This document shows positions 1 through 8,991 of a stretch of 64,000 bases of DNA, piece by piece. The position numbers were made by a program, and so were the translations under genes. The stretch spans positions 62,001 through 126,000 of the forward strand of contig CAJTNN010000001.1 in the NCBI GenBank assembly GCA_910577585.1. Reading direction: 5' to 3'. Source of the DNA: an uncultured Muribaculaceae bacterium. GTDB lineage: Bacteria; Bacteroidota; Bacteroidia; Bacteroidales; Muribaculaceae. Numbering within the stretch: position 1 is the first letter of the stretch; every line of letters starts with the position of its first letter. A model generated the notes under the pieces. It did no database searches. It had not been told where the DNA came from and saw only the letters and a program-made list of their open reading frames with translations.

Positions 1-1213
1 TTGAGGCTGACGGCTCTATTGGAGCTGCGTTTGCAATAGGGGTAACTGAGTCAGACTGAGGCTGAACATCAGCCGAGGCGGCAGCCGTCTCTTTGGGCAT
101 ATACGCGGAATAATCCGGCTGCGCGGAGCCGGCTGGAGTATCAGTTGAGTCGTCCGACTCATCCTCTATCTCATAGGCCTGCAGCGAGGGGTCGATAAGT
201 GTGTCGGAGGTGCCGAAGGTCACAAGGCTCTCTTCGGGTTCGGGTTCGTCGGCTGCGCGGGCCTCGCCGGCGCGGATTGCGTCGAGACGCTCCTGATGCA
301 GCATCTCTTCAAGTTCGCGCTCACGACGCAGGCGCTCGGCCTTGAGTTCGGCAGCCTGGCGGCGCTTCTCATCGAGCTGGGCCTTCTTGCGCAATATCCA
401 GTTGACGAAGTCGCGCAGACAGATCACAAAGAATGTGGCCACAAGGGCCAGGCAAAGTATCCATGCGCCCGACCAACCGATGAATTTCACGATAAACTCA
501 TTCACATACCGACCATGATAGCCACCCCAGTTCACACCCGAATTGAAGCCGATTGTGAGCAACCCCACAATCAGCGAGAGTGTGATGAGCGCCACCAGGC
601 ATTTGATGGTGAAGTTGACGGTCTTGAAGCGGGGCTTCCCTGCAAGAAGTTTCAGGCTGATGGCTATCAGCCAGAGAATCACCACAAACGACCCCACGCC
701 AAACGACTCGTTGATGAGCAATTCCGAGAGTCGGGCACCACCTTCTCCACCGGCATTCCCCACATCCGGAAGCGATCCGACAGCACTGTTGGCTATCGCA
801 GCCTGGTCTTGCACGCAATTGGCGAAATATGATATGAATGCCACAAGCATATAGACTCCGAGGCCACCGATAAAGATGCCGGCCAGCCAGCGGAAAGTCT
901 GCGAGGTGAAGAAGCTCTTCACTTTACCCGAGGCCTCGCGCAATGAGCCGGGTGCGGCCGCTGCAGGGCGTGGCTGTGCCTCCTTGCGCTTGGCCTGGCG
1001 CTTGCGTGTGGTTTGCGCTGCGGCACTCTGGGCCTTCTCCTTGGCTCTTGCTCGCCGGCCTCCGGCTTTCGGTTCGGTCTGGCCGAGTGGGGGAAGTGGC
1101 TCAAGCACCGATGCCTCGCCATCGAGGCCTTCAAGATTTTCCTGACCTTCAAGACCCTCGAATACAGGATTATATGTTTCTTCGTAATATTGTCTGCGTC
1201 TCTGTTCTGTCAT
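1..1213 (-). CDS. ftsK: DNA translocase FtsK, N-terminal part (runs off window)
   Basis: FtsK is the septal DNA pump that clears and resolves chromosomes during division. Only about 404 N-terminal residues are present. The frame starts at an ATG (1211-1213) and stays open to base 1, so the motor and gamma domains lie outside the window. Visible parts: a charged, Ala/Arg/Lys-rich cytoplasmic head (about 1-105), four hydrophobic segments (about 109-131, 173-191, 204-222 and 247-274) matching the 4-TM FtsK anchor, an Arg/Glu-rich likely coiled coil (275-325), and then an acidic, Pro/Ser/Ala-rich linker. This order is typical of Bacteroidota FtsK. It lies upstream of nothing else visible on its strand; an L,D-transpeptidase gene precedes it on the same strand, so two envelope/division genes are neighbours. 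Identification rests on the 4-TM pattern plus linker, without the ATPase in view. Confidence 0.85.
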   Translation of the reverse strand, partial: MTEQRRRQYYEETYNPVFEGLEGQENLEGLDGEASVLEPLPPLGQTEPKAGGRRARAKEKAQSAAAQTTRKRQAKRKEAQPRPAAAAPGSLREASGKVKSFFTSQTFRWLAGIFIGGLGVYMLVAFISYFANCVQDQAAIANSAVGSLPDVGNAGGEGGARLSELLINESFGVGSFVVILWLIAISLKLLAGKPRFKTVNFTIKCLVALITLSLIVGLLTIGFNSGVNWGGYHGRYVNEFIVKFIGWSGAWILCLALVATFFVICLRDFVNWILRKKAQLDEKRRQAAELKAERLRRERELEEMLHQERLDAIRAGEARAADEPEPEESLVTFGTSDTLIDPSLQAYEIEDESDDSTDTPAGSAQPDYSAYMPKETAAASADVQPQSDSVTPIANAAPIEPSAS

Positions 1214-1220
1214 TGTCGCT

Positions 1221-1241
1221 ACCCCCGTAGCATGTGGGGGT
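1221..1241 (-). promoter_or_regulatory. Hairpin just upstream of the ftsK start
   Basis: On the minus strand a 6-bp perfect stem (ACCCCC/GGGGGT) with a 9-nt loop ends seven bases before the ftsK ATG. Its GGGGG arm is the only purine-rich tract at ribosome-binding distance, so pairing could hide it. This is a weak, purely sequence-based suggestion of translational control; chance occurrence is possible. Confidence 0.25.
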
Positions 1242-1353
1242 TGATGTATCTGGTTATGTTAATCTTTGGCCGGCAGGGGCCTCAGTACTGAAGCATCGGC
1301 TCCGCACATCGGGCTACCTGCGGCAGGAAGTCAGTCGGTGAAGTGCATCTCTA

Positions 1354-2463
1354 TTATTCAAAGAGTTGCTCGTCGGCTTCGGGTTCGGAGGCCGGCAAAG
1401 TGTCAGTGCCATGATTCCCGGCAGGCTGAGCTGAGACTGAGGGCGTCGCTTCGTGAGCATTGCGTTCAGTATCATGCTCCTCAGCGTCACGGGTATCCTC
1501 GCTGCTGACCGCCTCATGCGTCGGAGCAGCATCCTCTTTTGCCACGGCCGGTGCAAGCGCCTTGCAGCGCGGGCGCCCGCGCACTACGGCCACCGACGGT
1601 ATGTCGTAGCCCTCCTCTTCGTTGACCTGCATGTCGCGCGGACCGGGCGACACTATCACCGGCCAACCCGGTTTGCAAATCTCGGCAAACCTGAGGATAT
1701 TCTCATTCGTCATGCGTATGCACCCGTGCGAGCGACGTCCGCCGATGCTCCATGGCGCCACTGTGCCATGGATGCCTATCTGCGACGACACCGGCGTGCG
1801 CAGCCGCATGAAGCGCGGTCCGAACTGTCCTTTCACTTCTGATGTGTTGCCATCATCGTCGGTATACAGCCACTCGGTGGAGTCGTAGATTCCTTCGATG
1901 GTGAAGTATCCCTCGGGGGTGCGGTTGTCGCGCCGCTTATGCTTTGAGCCGTAGGGCTTGGCCACGGCAACCCCCACCCTCTCCTGCTCCACTCCGAAAC
2001 GGTCGTAGCGATAGAGCTTCATCGTGTTCTTATCCACAATCAGGAAGCCCTCGGCATCGCTGAGCACGAGCTTGGCGGCGTACTCAGGCACATCCTCGGC
2101 CATCTGCGGCAGTATGCCGCGATGATAGCGGGCGCTGTCGGCCGACTCATTCATGTAGCGCATGATGTCGTCGGTGGTGGTCAGCACCGGCTGAACCTCC
2201 TCCGCCGGCTGGGGCTCGGGTTCAATCAGAGTGTCGGGCATCACAGCCTCAAAGTTGAGTTCTGATGCGCTCTCGGCACCTCCGCCATTGCCACATCCTG
2301 ACATCACCACTCCGCCCACAAGAGCGGAGATTGCCGGCGCCATCACCACGCAAACCAGATGCGACGCCCGCTTAAGCAGGCCTCGGAGATTACGGTGTCG
2401 GTGAGCTGGGGCAGATAAGTTCATAGGCACTGTGGAATGGAATGAGGGGTAGATGTCTGACAT
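1354..2463 (-). CDS. L,D-transpeptidase (YkuD family) lipoprotein
   Basis: Predicted periplasmic cross-linking or protein-anchoring enzyme acting on peptidoglycan. The YkuD signature is complete: H232-G233-T followed by S245-H246-G247-C248-I-R250, with Cys248 the expected nucleophile. Residues about 34-57 form a lipoprotein signal ending in MSGC (Cys57), so the mature protein should be membrane-tethered. An acidic Pro/Glu linker (about 78-95) precedes the catalytic region (about 130-275). The C-terminal 90 residues are Ala/Glu/Thr/Pro-rich and probably disordered. The first ATG has an A-rich leader, typical of Bacteroidota translation starts; an internal ATG at 2424 gives a more normal signal-peptide length and is a real alternative. 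It lies divergent from the dxs cluster. Function is firm, exact peptide substrate unknown. Confidence 0.88.
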   Translation of the reverse strand: MSDIYPSFHSTVPMNLSAPAHRHRNLRGLLKRASHLVCVVMAPAISALVGGVVMSGCGNGGGAESASELNFEAVMPDTLIEPEPQPAEEVQPVLTTTDDIMRYMNESADSARYHRGILPQMAEDVPEYAAKLVLSDAEGFLIVDKNTMKLYRYDRFGVEQERVGVAVAKPYGSKHKRRDNRTPEGYFTIEGIYDSTEWLYTDDDGNTSEVKGQFGPRFMRLRTPVSSQIGIHGTVAPWSIGGRRSHGCIRMTNENILRFAEICKPGWPVIVSPGPRDMQVNEEEGYDIPSVAVVRGRPRCKALAPAVAKEDAAPTHEAVSSEDTRDAEEHDTERNAHEATPSVSAQPAGNHGTDTLPASEPEADEQLFE

Positions 2464-2548
2464 TTCTGTTTTTTGATTAAAACCACCCCCGGGTCAAAAA
2501 AGTTGCCGGATTCCCCAACTCTTTGGGGTCGCACTGCACTTCTGACTG

Positions 2549-2556
2549 CAAAGATA
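2549..2556 (-). promoter_or_regulatory. Possible -7 element for the L,D-transpeptidase gene
   Basis: The minus strand reads TATCTTTG, a full match to the Bacteroides -7 consensus TAnnTTTG, about 85 nt upstream of the first ATG. No TTTG was found 19-21 nt further upstream, so only half of the promoter pattern is present. Confidence 0.35.
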
Positions 2557-2592
2557 ACAAGAATTTGAGAATTTTTTATTAAATTCGCGTCA

Positions 2593-2811
2593 ATGAAACG
2601 CAATAATTCTGATATTGGCAACGACTCCGGAAAGATTTTCGGCCTTATCCTGTTGGCTCTCATATGGGTTTGGCTGGTGTATATGCTTTTCAGCCGCGGT
2701 GGAGTAGATTTTAAGAACGCTTTCATCGCCGTTGCATCGGGAATTATCATATTTGTGCCACTATGGAAGAGATACATCCAGCCCCTGCTGGCAAAGCGGA
2801 AGAGGGATTGA
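2593..2811 (+). CDS. Small two-segment membrane protein upstream of dxs
   Basis: A 72-residue protein with a polar N-terminus, one hydrophobic span at about 15-33, a second at about 43-56, and a basic tail ending KRKRD. No catalytic motif is visible and the family is not recognised. An A-rich leader precedes the ATG. Its stop overlaps the longest possible dxs reading frame by 49 nt, so the two are likely co-transcribed. The coding signal (hydrophobic pattern, positive-inside tail, operon position) supports a real gene, but the role is unknown. Confidence 0.6.
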   Translation: MKRNNSDIGNDSGKIFGLILLALIWVWLVYMLFSRGGVDFKNAFIAVASGIIIFVPLWKRYIQPLLAKRKRD

Positions 2812-4880
2812 CCACATCGCAGCCGTCCTCTGCCGACGCGACTGCAGTAGCCCCCTCCCCGGCCGCGACGCCGACTGCGGATATCGCCGACCCCGACGGG
2901 GAGTCGGCTTTCGGTGCTTACTCTATGTTTGATGAGGCTGAGCGCCCGGCGTCTGCCGATGATTCGGTGCCCCCGATGCTGCGGCGCATCAATTCGCCGG
3001 CGGACCTGCGGAAACTTCCGGCGGCGGCGCTCCCTCAGGTGTGCGCCGACCTGCGCAGATTCCTGATTGACTCGCTGGCTGAGAACCCCGGACACTTCGC
3101 TTCAAGCATGGGGGCGGTAGAGATTATCGTGGCGCTGCATTATGTGTTCAACACTCCGGATGACCGCATCGTCTTTGATGTGGGGCATCAGGCTTATGCC
3201 CATAAGCTGCTCACCGGGCGACGCGACCTCTTCAAGTCGCAACGCACTCTGGGGGGCCTCTCCGGATTCCCGAATCCGATGGAGTCGGACTATGACACCT
3301 TCATGGCCGGTCACGCCTCCAATTCGATATCGGCGGCGCTCGGCATGGCTATCGCCGACAAACTGACTCCGGGCTGTGAAAACCGCAAGACGGTGGCCGT
3401 AATCGGCGATGCCTCTATCAGCGGCGGTCTGGCTTTCGAGGGGCTGAATAATGCGGCCAATAACCCCAACGACCTGCTTATCATACTTAATGATAATGAG
3501 ATGAGCATCGACGATAATGTCGGTGCGCTGCATCGCTATCTCTCGGAACTTTCGACCTCGCTGCGTTATAATAATCTGCGCAAGCGGGTCTATGATTTCT
3601 TCCGCACCAAAGGTTATATCGGCGACAATGGCAAGGGGCGCATCCTGCGCTTCAACAATTCGCTTAAGGCGCTGATATCAAAGCAACAGAATATCTTCGA
3701 GGGACTCAACATCCGCTATTTCGGCCCGTTCGATGGCAATGACGTGGAGAAAGTGGTGAAGGTGCTGGGTGAAATCAAGGATATGAAGGGCCCGCGCATA
3801 CTGCATCTGCACACTGTGAAGGGGAAGGGTTTCCCGAAGGCTGAGCAGGACCCGACCACATGGCATGCGCCGGGCAAGTTCTGCGCTGCCACAGGCGAGC
3901 GGGTGAAGCTGGCCAACCCCGACCCGCGTCAGCTATGGCAGGAGGTGTTTGGCGAGACACTGGTGAAACTGGCCACCGACAACGACCGCATCGTGGGCAT
4001 CACGGCAGCCATGCCGACGGGCACATCGATGATAAAGATGCTGAAGGCCTTCCCGAAGCGCACTTTCGATGTAGGCATTTCGGAGGGGCATGCGGTGACT
4101 TTCGCCGGAGGACTGGCGGCGGCGGGGAAACACCCGTTTGTGGCAATATACTCTTCGTTTCTGCAACGCGCCTATGACAATATCATCCATGATGTGTGCA
4201 TCCAGAATCTGCCGGTGACATTCTGCATCGACCGCGCAGGTCTGGTAGGCGAGGATGGTGTGACCCACCATGGCCTCTTCGACCTCGTGTATCTGCGCTG
4301 CATCCCCAACATGATGATTGCCGCGCCGATGGATGCCCCCACTCTGCGCAGCCTGATGCTGACAGCTTCGATGCACGACGGACCGATGGCCATACGCTAT
4401 CCGCGCGGCAAGGCTCCGGCCGAGAGTAGTCCGGTGCTTCCGAAAGTGCTCTCGCCAGGCAAGTCCCGTTGTCTGACATCTGTCGAGGGGGCTAAGGTGG
4501 CTCTGCTCTCAATCGGCGAGATTGGCAATGAGGCTGCTGAGGCGGCCCGCCGGCTGAATGCTGACGGAATCGCGTGCGAGCATTATGATATGATCTGGCT
4601 CAAACCGCTCGATGAGGAGGCCATGCAGCGTATCGCTGCCCGCTATGACTTCATCGTGAGCGTGGAGGATGGCGCCCGCGAGGGGGGCTTCGGCTCAGCT
4701 GTCTCGCAATGGCTCGATGAGTGGCACACGGGGCATAAGCAGACCCACATTCCGACGCACGTCACTCTCGGCATACCCGACAAGTGGATTGCTCAGGGGA
4801 GTGTGCCTCAATTGCGCGCACTGGCCGGCATAGATGCCGACTCTATCGAGAGTGCCGTGAGAAAATGCTTCGGGAAATAA
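2763..4880 (+). CDS. dxs: 1-deoxy-D-xylulose-5-phosphate synthase
   Basis: First enzyme of the MEP isoprenoid pathway; condenses pyruvate and glyceraldehyde-3-phosphate using thiamine diphosphate. Visible: the DVGHQAYAHKLLTGR block; GDASISGG followed by NDNEMSID (ThDP/Mg site); the pyrimidine domain with SEGHAVTFAGGLA; the DRAGLVGEDGVTHHG loop; and a C-terminal transketolase-like domain. The start is uncertain. Conserved Dxs sequence begins at MLRRINSPADLRKL (ATG 2976, giving about 634 residues, normal for the family). The upstream ATGs at 2763 and 2925 would add a 71- or 17-residue tail; the 71-residue version is Ala/Pro/Ser/Asp-rich and unlike Dxs. The longest frame is given. Head of a plus-strand run with trkA 15 nt downstream. 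Confidence 0.95.
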   Translation: MEEIHPAPAGKAEEGLTTSQPSSADATAVAPSPAATPTADIADPDGESAFGAYSMFDEAERPASADDSVPPMLRRINSPADLRKLPAAALPQVCADLRRFLIDSLAENPGHFASSMGAVEIIVALHYVFNTPDDRIVFDVGHQAYAHKLLTGRRDLFKSQRTLGGLSGFPNPMESDYDTFMAGHASNSISAALGMAIADKLTPGCENRKTVAVIGDASISGGLAFEGLNNAANNPNDLLIILNDNEMSIDDNVGALHRYLSELSTSLRYNNLRKRVYDFFRTKGYIGDNGKGRILRFNNSLKALISKQQNIFEGLNIRYFGPFDGNDVEKVVKVLGEIKDMKGPRILHLHTVKGKGFPKAEQDPTTWHAPGKFCAATGERVKLANPDPRQLWQEVFGETLVKLATDNDRIVGITAAMPTGTSMIKMLKAFPKRTFDVGISEGHAVTFAGGLAAAGKHPFVAIYSSFLQRAYDNIIHDVCIQNLPVTFCIDRAGLVGEDGVTHHGLFDLVYLRCIPNMMIAAPMDAPTLRSLMLTASMHDGPMAIRYPRGKAPAESSPVLPKVLSPGKSRCLTSVEGAKVALLSIGEIGNEAAEAARRLNADGIACEHYDMIWLKPLDEEAMQRIAARYDFIVSVEDGAREGGFGSAVSQWLDEWHTGHKQTHIPTHVTLGIPDKWIAQGSVPQLRALAGIDADSIESAVRKCFGK

Positions 4881-4895
4881 CCTAAGACTAAGCAA

Positions 4896-6230
4896 ATGAA
4901 AATCATCATCGCCGGAGCCGGCGAAGTCGGCACTCATCTCGCCAAGATGCTCTCCAACGAGGATCAGGATATAATTCTGCTCGACAACGACCAGTCTAAA
5001 CTGGACGCCATCGACAATAATTATAATCTGATGACCTACAACGGGAGCACGTCGTCGTTCAACACACTGCGCGAGGTGGGTGTAGATGAGTGCGACCTGT
5101 ATATTGCCGTCACCCCTTTTGAGACCCGCAACATCACATCCTGCTCTATCGCCAAGCGACTGGGGGCAAAGAAGACTGTGGCGCGTATCGACAATTCGGA
5201 GTTTCTGCAGCCACAGAATGGCCGGATTCTGAAGGAGGTGGGGGCTGACTTCCTTATCTACCCTGAGAATCTCGCTGCCAATGAGATTGATATGGCTATG
5301 GCGCATAACTGGGCGCGTTACTGGGGTGAGCTCCACGGCGGCCAGCTGGTGCTGATAGGGGTGAAGCTGCGCGGTGAGTCGAAACTTATCGACATGCAGC
5401 TGAAGGATATCACTTTCGCCCGCCATGACTTCCATGTGGCGGCTATCAAACGAAATAATGAGACCATCATCCCCACGGGCCATGATGAGCTGAAGCGCGA
5501 TGATATAGTCTATTTCATCACCACGCCGCAGTTTATCGATGAGGTGCGTGAGCTCTGCGGCAAGCGCAAGCGTGTGATACGCAAGGCAATGATTATGGGA
5601 GCCACGCGCATCACCTCGCGTTTCGCCCAGCTATATAGCGAGAAATATGACCTGCGCATCATCGAGCAGGACAGGGCTGTGTGCGAGACGTTTGCCACAC
5701 GCTTCCCGGCTTGCGAGGTGATATGCGGCGATGCGCGCGACATCGAGGTGCTGCGCGAGAACAACATCTATCAGTACGATGCTTTCCTGGCGCTGACCGA
5801 TTCGTCAGAGACCAATATCCTCTCTTGTCTTACGGCCAAGGAGTTCGGTGTGCCGAAGACGATTGCTGATGTCGAGAATCTGCAATTCTTCTCGCAGGCC
5901 GAAAATCTGAACATCGGCACTATCCTAAATAAGAAACTTCTGGCTTCGTCGAGAATCTTCAAGGTGCTTCTTGATGCTGACGAGAGTAATGAGAAGTTCC
6001 TGATGCTGGCCGATGCCGAGGTGGCAGAGATGCAGGCGAAGCCTGATTCGAAAATCACGAAGGCTCCGGTGCGCAATCTGCGCCTCCCCTTCGGCATGAC
6101 GCTGGCGGCACTGGTCAGAGGTGAGTCTTGCGAGCTTATCAGCGGTCAGACCCACATCGAGCCGGGCGACTATGTGGTGGTCTTCTGCCTGTCGGGCACA
6201 TTCTCGAAGGTGCAGAAGTGGTTTTCATGA
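4896..6230 (+). CDS. trkA: Trk system potassium uptake regulatory subunit TrkA
   Basis: Cytosolic NAD(H)-binding gating ring of the Trk potassium transporter. It starts directly with a Rossmann fold (IIIAGAGEVGTHLA, residues 3-16) ending in the acidic strand IILLDND. A second RCK domain starts near residue 227 (AMIMGATRITSRFA); each is followed by an RCK-C-type region. At 444 residues it has the usual double-RCK length. It begins 15 nt after dxs and is followed at 163 nt by trkH, its membrane partner. A run of nine C lies immediately after its stop codon. Confidence 0.94.
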   Translation: MKIIIAGAGEVGTHLAKMLSNEDQDIILLDNDQSKLDAIDNNYNLMTYNGSTSSFNTLREVGVDECDLYIAVTPFETRNITSCSIAKRLGAKKTVARIDNSEFLQPQNGRILKEVGADFLIYPENLAANEIDMAMAHNWARYWGELHGGQLVLIGVKLRGESKLIDMQLKDITFARHDFHVAAIKRNNETIIPTGHDELKRDDIVYFITTPQFIDEVRELCGKRKRVIRKAMIMGATRITSRFAQLYSEKYDLRIIEQDRAVCETFATRFPACEVICGDARDIEVLRENNIYQYDAFLALTDSSETNILSCLTAKEFGVPKTIADVENLQFFSQAENLNIGTILNKKLLASSRIFKVLLDADESNEKFLMLADAEVAEMQAKPDSKITKAPVRNLRLPFGMTLAALVRGESCELISGQTHIEPGDYVVVFCLSGTFSKVQKWFS

Positions 6231-6234
6231 CCCT

Positions 6235-6243
6235 CCCCCCCCC
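6235..6243 (+). repeat. Run of nine C after the trkA stop
   Basis: A C9 homopolymer starts seven bases after the last codon of trkA, in the 163-nt gap before trkH. Tracts of this length are prone to slipped-strand mispairing. It is non-coding in the present reading, so any effect would be on trkH expression. Confidence 0.8.
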
Positions 6244-6393
6244 GACTTCGGCCCATATGACCCGCACCCGGGCGCTTCCCCTTCGATAGACCTCCACGCC
6301 TCTATGTGCTGCGCCCTTCGATATCCGCACACCGTATCCATGCGCTGGGCCCACCCCAATTGATTCCATTCATCTATATCCCCATTTACCGAC

Positions 6394-7872
6394 GTGACCC
6401 CATTCTTCCGACATAAGGCTTACATCAACTACCGCATGCTGTTGCGCGTCATAGGCTGGCTGCTTATGACCGAAGCGGGCATAATGACTATACCCTGCAT
6501 CGTAGGCATGTGCTACGGCGAGGGTTCGGCTCTGCAGTTTCTGCTCTGCATCGGCATCACGGCGGCCTGCGGCCTGGGCTTGATGAGCCTGCGGCCGAAG
6601 TCGCGCGACATGGGTAAGCGTGAGGCTGTGCTGCTGACTGCTATGACGTGGGTGATCCTTTCGCTTTTCGGCATGTTGCCATTCCTGGTGTGCGGCACAC
6701 ATTTCTCGGTCAGTTCGGCTTTCTTCGAGACAATGAGCGGATTCACCACCACCGGCGCCTCTGTGCTCGACACTCTCGAGGGTGTCCCCCATTCTATCCT
6801 GCTATGGCGATGCATAGCGCAATGGATCGGGGGCCTGGGTATCATTCTCTTTACACTGGCTATAGTGCCGATGCTGAATTATCAGGGTGGCATACAGCTC
6901 TTCAATGCCGAAGTCACCGGCATCACCCACGACAAGCTGCGCCCGCGCGTAGGGAGCACTTCAAAGGGACTATGGATGGTGTATATCTGTCTGACCGCCC
7001 TCCTTTTCATCCTGCTCATATGTTCTGATATGGGGTTCTTCGATGCGTTGTGCTATGCGTTGTCTACGATGTCCACCGGCGGGTTCGCCAACTCCGATAT
7101 GTCGCTCGGACAATGGGATAGCAATTACATCAAGATTGTGATGACCATCTTCATGTTTCTGGGAGGCGTGAATTTCTCTCTGCTTTTCAAGGCGGCCAAC
7201 GGCCAATGGAAGGGACTCTTCGATAATGATGCGCTGCGCACCTATCTGTGGATTATACTGATATGCTTCTCGGTCTTCACCATCAATATCGCGGTGCAGC
7301 ATCTCGGCTCTGACTGGACCGATTTCACTATCGACCCGCTCTTCCAGGCTGTGTCGATTCTCTCCTCGACAGGCATCACCGAACCCGACTTCAACGACTG
7401 GGGACCGGTAAGCGTGATTATCCTTATCATCATGATGGTGATGGGGGCCTGCGCCGGAAGTACCTCAGGGGGCGCCAAAATCGACCGTTTCATCATTCTG
7501 GGCAAGTTTCTTAAGAATGAGTTCTACCGAATGATGCACCCGAATGCAATCCGCACAGTGGTCATCAACGGCAAGGGGACTCCGAATCCGATTGTGATGA
7601 AGACACTGGCCTTCCTCTTCATGTATATCATCGTCATTACACTGGGGGCCATCTCACTGATGGTGTGCGGACTCCCGCTGCGCGACGGCTTCTTCTGCGC
7701 TCTTTCGGCAGTGAGCAACACCGGACTCGGCACCGACATCACCGGCCTCGAAGGAAATTATTCATATGTAGCCGACACAGCGAAATGGATTCTGTCGTTT
7801 CTGATGCTCACCGGGCGTCTGGAGCTCTACACCGTCCTTTTGCTCTTCACCCCCGGCTTCTGGAAGAAATAA
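6394..7872 (+). CDS. trkH: Trk system potassium uptake channel subunit TrkH
   Basis: Polytopic inner-membrane potassium-conducting subunit, 492 residues from a GTG start. It shows the four membrane-pore-membrane repeats of the SKT superfamily: filter-like stretches ETMSGFTTTGASVL (first), ALSTMSTGGFAN (second), AVSILSSTGITEPDF (third) and ALSAVSNTGLGTD (fourth), each centred on the filter glycine. GACAGSTSGGAKIDR marks the loop between repeats three and four. The ATG at 6436 (MLLRVIGW) is an alternative start, but the INYRMLLR segment upstream of it resembles family N-termini, which favours GTG 6394. It is partnered with trkA upstream, and a hairpin terminator follows. Confidence 0.94.
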   Translation: MTPFFRHKAYINYRMLLRVIGWLLMTEAGIMTIPCIVGMCYGEGSALQFLLCIGITAACGLGLMSLRPKSRDMGKREAVLLTAMTWVILSLFGMLPFLVCGTHFSVSSAFFETMSGFTTTGASVLDTLEGVPHSILLWRCIAQWIGGLGIILFTLAIVPMLNYQGGIQLFNAEVTGITHDKLRPRVGSTSKGLWMVYICLTALLFILLICSDMGFFDALCYALSTMSTGGFANSDMSLGQWDSNYIKIVMTIFMFLGGVNFSLLFKAANGQWKGLFDNDALRTYLWIILICFSVFTINIAVQHLGSDWTDFTIDPLFQAVSILSSTGITEPDFNDWGPVSVIILIIMMVMGACAGSTSGGAKIDRFIILGKFLKNEFYRMMHPNAIRTVVINGKGTPNPIVMKTLAFLFMYIIVITLGAISLMVCGLPLRDGFFCALSAVSNTGLGTDITGLEGNYSYVADTAKWILSFLMLTGRLELYTVLLLFTPGFWKK

Positions 7873-7892
7873 CTTCCGGAAGGGGAAAAAAG

Positions 7893-7925
7893 TCTCCCGG
7901 AGCGCGCATGCCGCACTCCGGGAGA
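7893..7925. terminator. Bidirectional hairpin terminator between convergent genes
   Basis: Perfect 10-bp stem TCTCCCGGAG/CTCCGGGAGA with a 13-nt loop. On the minus strand it is followed by a run of six T, and on the plus strand by a looser T-rich stretch. It lies between the convergent trkH and the 7968-8885 gene and probably serves both. Confidence 0.8.
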
Positions 7926-7967
7926 ATGAGTTGTTTTTCGCTTGGGTCGTGGGAGGACTACCTTATA

Positions 7968-8885
7968 TTATTCGGCTGCGTAAAGTGCCTTGGCGAAGTC
8001 TCCGAGTCCGTCAGCTCCGGGAAGTCCGGGATAAGCTGCTGTGAGGGCTGTCACAAAGCTCTCTGCATCGGACTGCGATGCGCGAAGCTGCTGAACTTTT
8101 TTGAGGTAGTCGATAAGGAATCTCACATCGTCGGCCGTGCCGGGAAGGCCATGACTCCCTACGAATAATTTTGCTCCGGTGGCGAGGGCTTGCTCAAGTT
8201 CGGCGATTCTGGCCTCTACTCCAGCCACTGATGAGGCGTAAAGAGCGTTGGTATGAGCCTTGGCCGGGGCAAAGTGCATATACACCACATCTTTCCCTAT
8301 CAGGATATCCGCACCCGGGAAGTCATTCGAGGCACCCTTTGTGAAGGTAAACGGCACCCCTGCAAGAGTGACTGTCGTGTCGAAAGCCACCTCTTCGGTC
8401 TTTCCGGTGGGTAGTGCCACAATGGCGTCGCCATACTGGTTGGCAAAATGCGCCATCATGCCGCTATATTCCGGACCTTTGAATACCTCTGTCATTCCTG
8501 CCGGCACAAGAAGAGTCTCCGCGCCTGTATTTCCCAAATGGAAATCTGATATGCGGTGAGCCACCGGTTTGCCAAGGGATTTGATATACTTATCATAGGT
8601 GGCCGCATTGGCCTTGAAGAGGGGCTGCTCCATCGTCACCAACGAGTCTGCACCCTCGATGATGAAGCTCGCATCATCCATCTGGTCGCCTGAAAGATAA
8701 GTGTGGAGTTTGAAGTTACCGAAATCCTGCACATCAAAAGTGCCCACTGCAGCGCAGCACTCAGTCGACTCGCCGGCGTTGCAGCAATTCTCAGTCGTAG
8801 TCTGTGCATTGCAAGACTCACTCTGCGCCCAGGCAGCCGCACTCACAGCTACCGCACATGCGGCAATAAAAAAAAATTTCTTCAT
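7968..8885 (-). CDS. Secreted protein with degenerate metallo-beta-lactamase-like fold
   Basis: 305 residues with a clear signal peptide (about 1-20, cut after AWAQ). The mature N-terminus is short and cysteine-rich (Cys25, 34, 35, 43, 44). The rest follows the order of MBL-fold hydrolases: a beta-rich start, a helix with GKPVAHRISDFHLGNTG (110-121) where HxHxDH would be expected, a middle beta region, and a late GSHGLPG (about 243) like the conserved PGHG turn near the C-terminus, followed by a helical tail. Most of the zinc ligands of the first motif are absent, so it may bind metal differently or be a non-enzymatic relative. The family call is an inference from pattern alone. Single gene, own promoter and terminator. 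Confidence 0.6.
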   Translation of the reverse strand: MKKFFFIAACAVAVSAAAWAQSESCNAQTTTENCCNAGESTECCAAVGTFDVQDFGNFKLHTYLSGDQMDDASFIIEGADSLVTMEQPLFKANAATYDKYIKSLGKPVAHRISDFHLGNTGAETLLVPAGMTEVFKGPEYSGMMAHFANQYGDAIVALPTGKTEEVAFDTTVTLAGVPFTFTKGASNDFPGADILIGKDVVYMHFAPAKAHTNALYASSVAGVEARIAELEQALATGAKLFVGSHGLPGTADDVRFLIDYLKKVQQLRASQSDAESFVTALTAAYPGLPGADGLGDFAKALYAAE

Positions 8886-8983
8886 TTTACAGTATTATAT
8901 AATTGGGTTAATCTACACGAAATCAATCTCTATCCAAAGTCAGTAAATAGCTAAAAATCAACATTACTAACTTTTTGATACTG

Positions 8984-8991
8984 CAAAAATA
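8984..8991 (-). promoter_or_regulatory. Probable -7 element for the secreted MBL-like gene
   Basis: The minus strand reads TATTTTTG (TAnnTTTG), about 100 nt upstream of the ATG at 8885. A TTTG occurs upstream but at a spacing of only 12 nt, so the -33 part does not fit. Confidence 0.4.
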
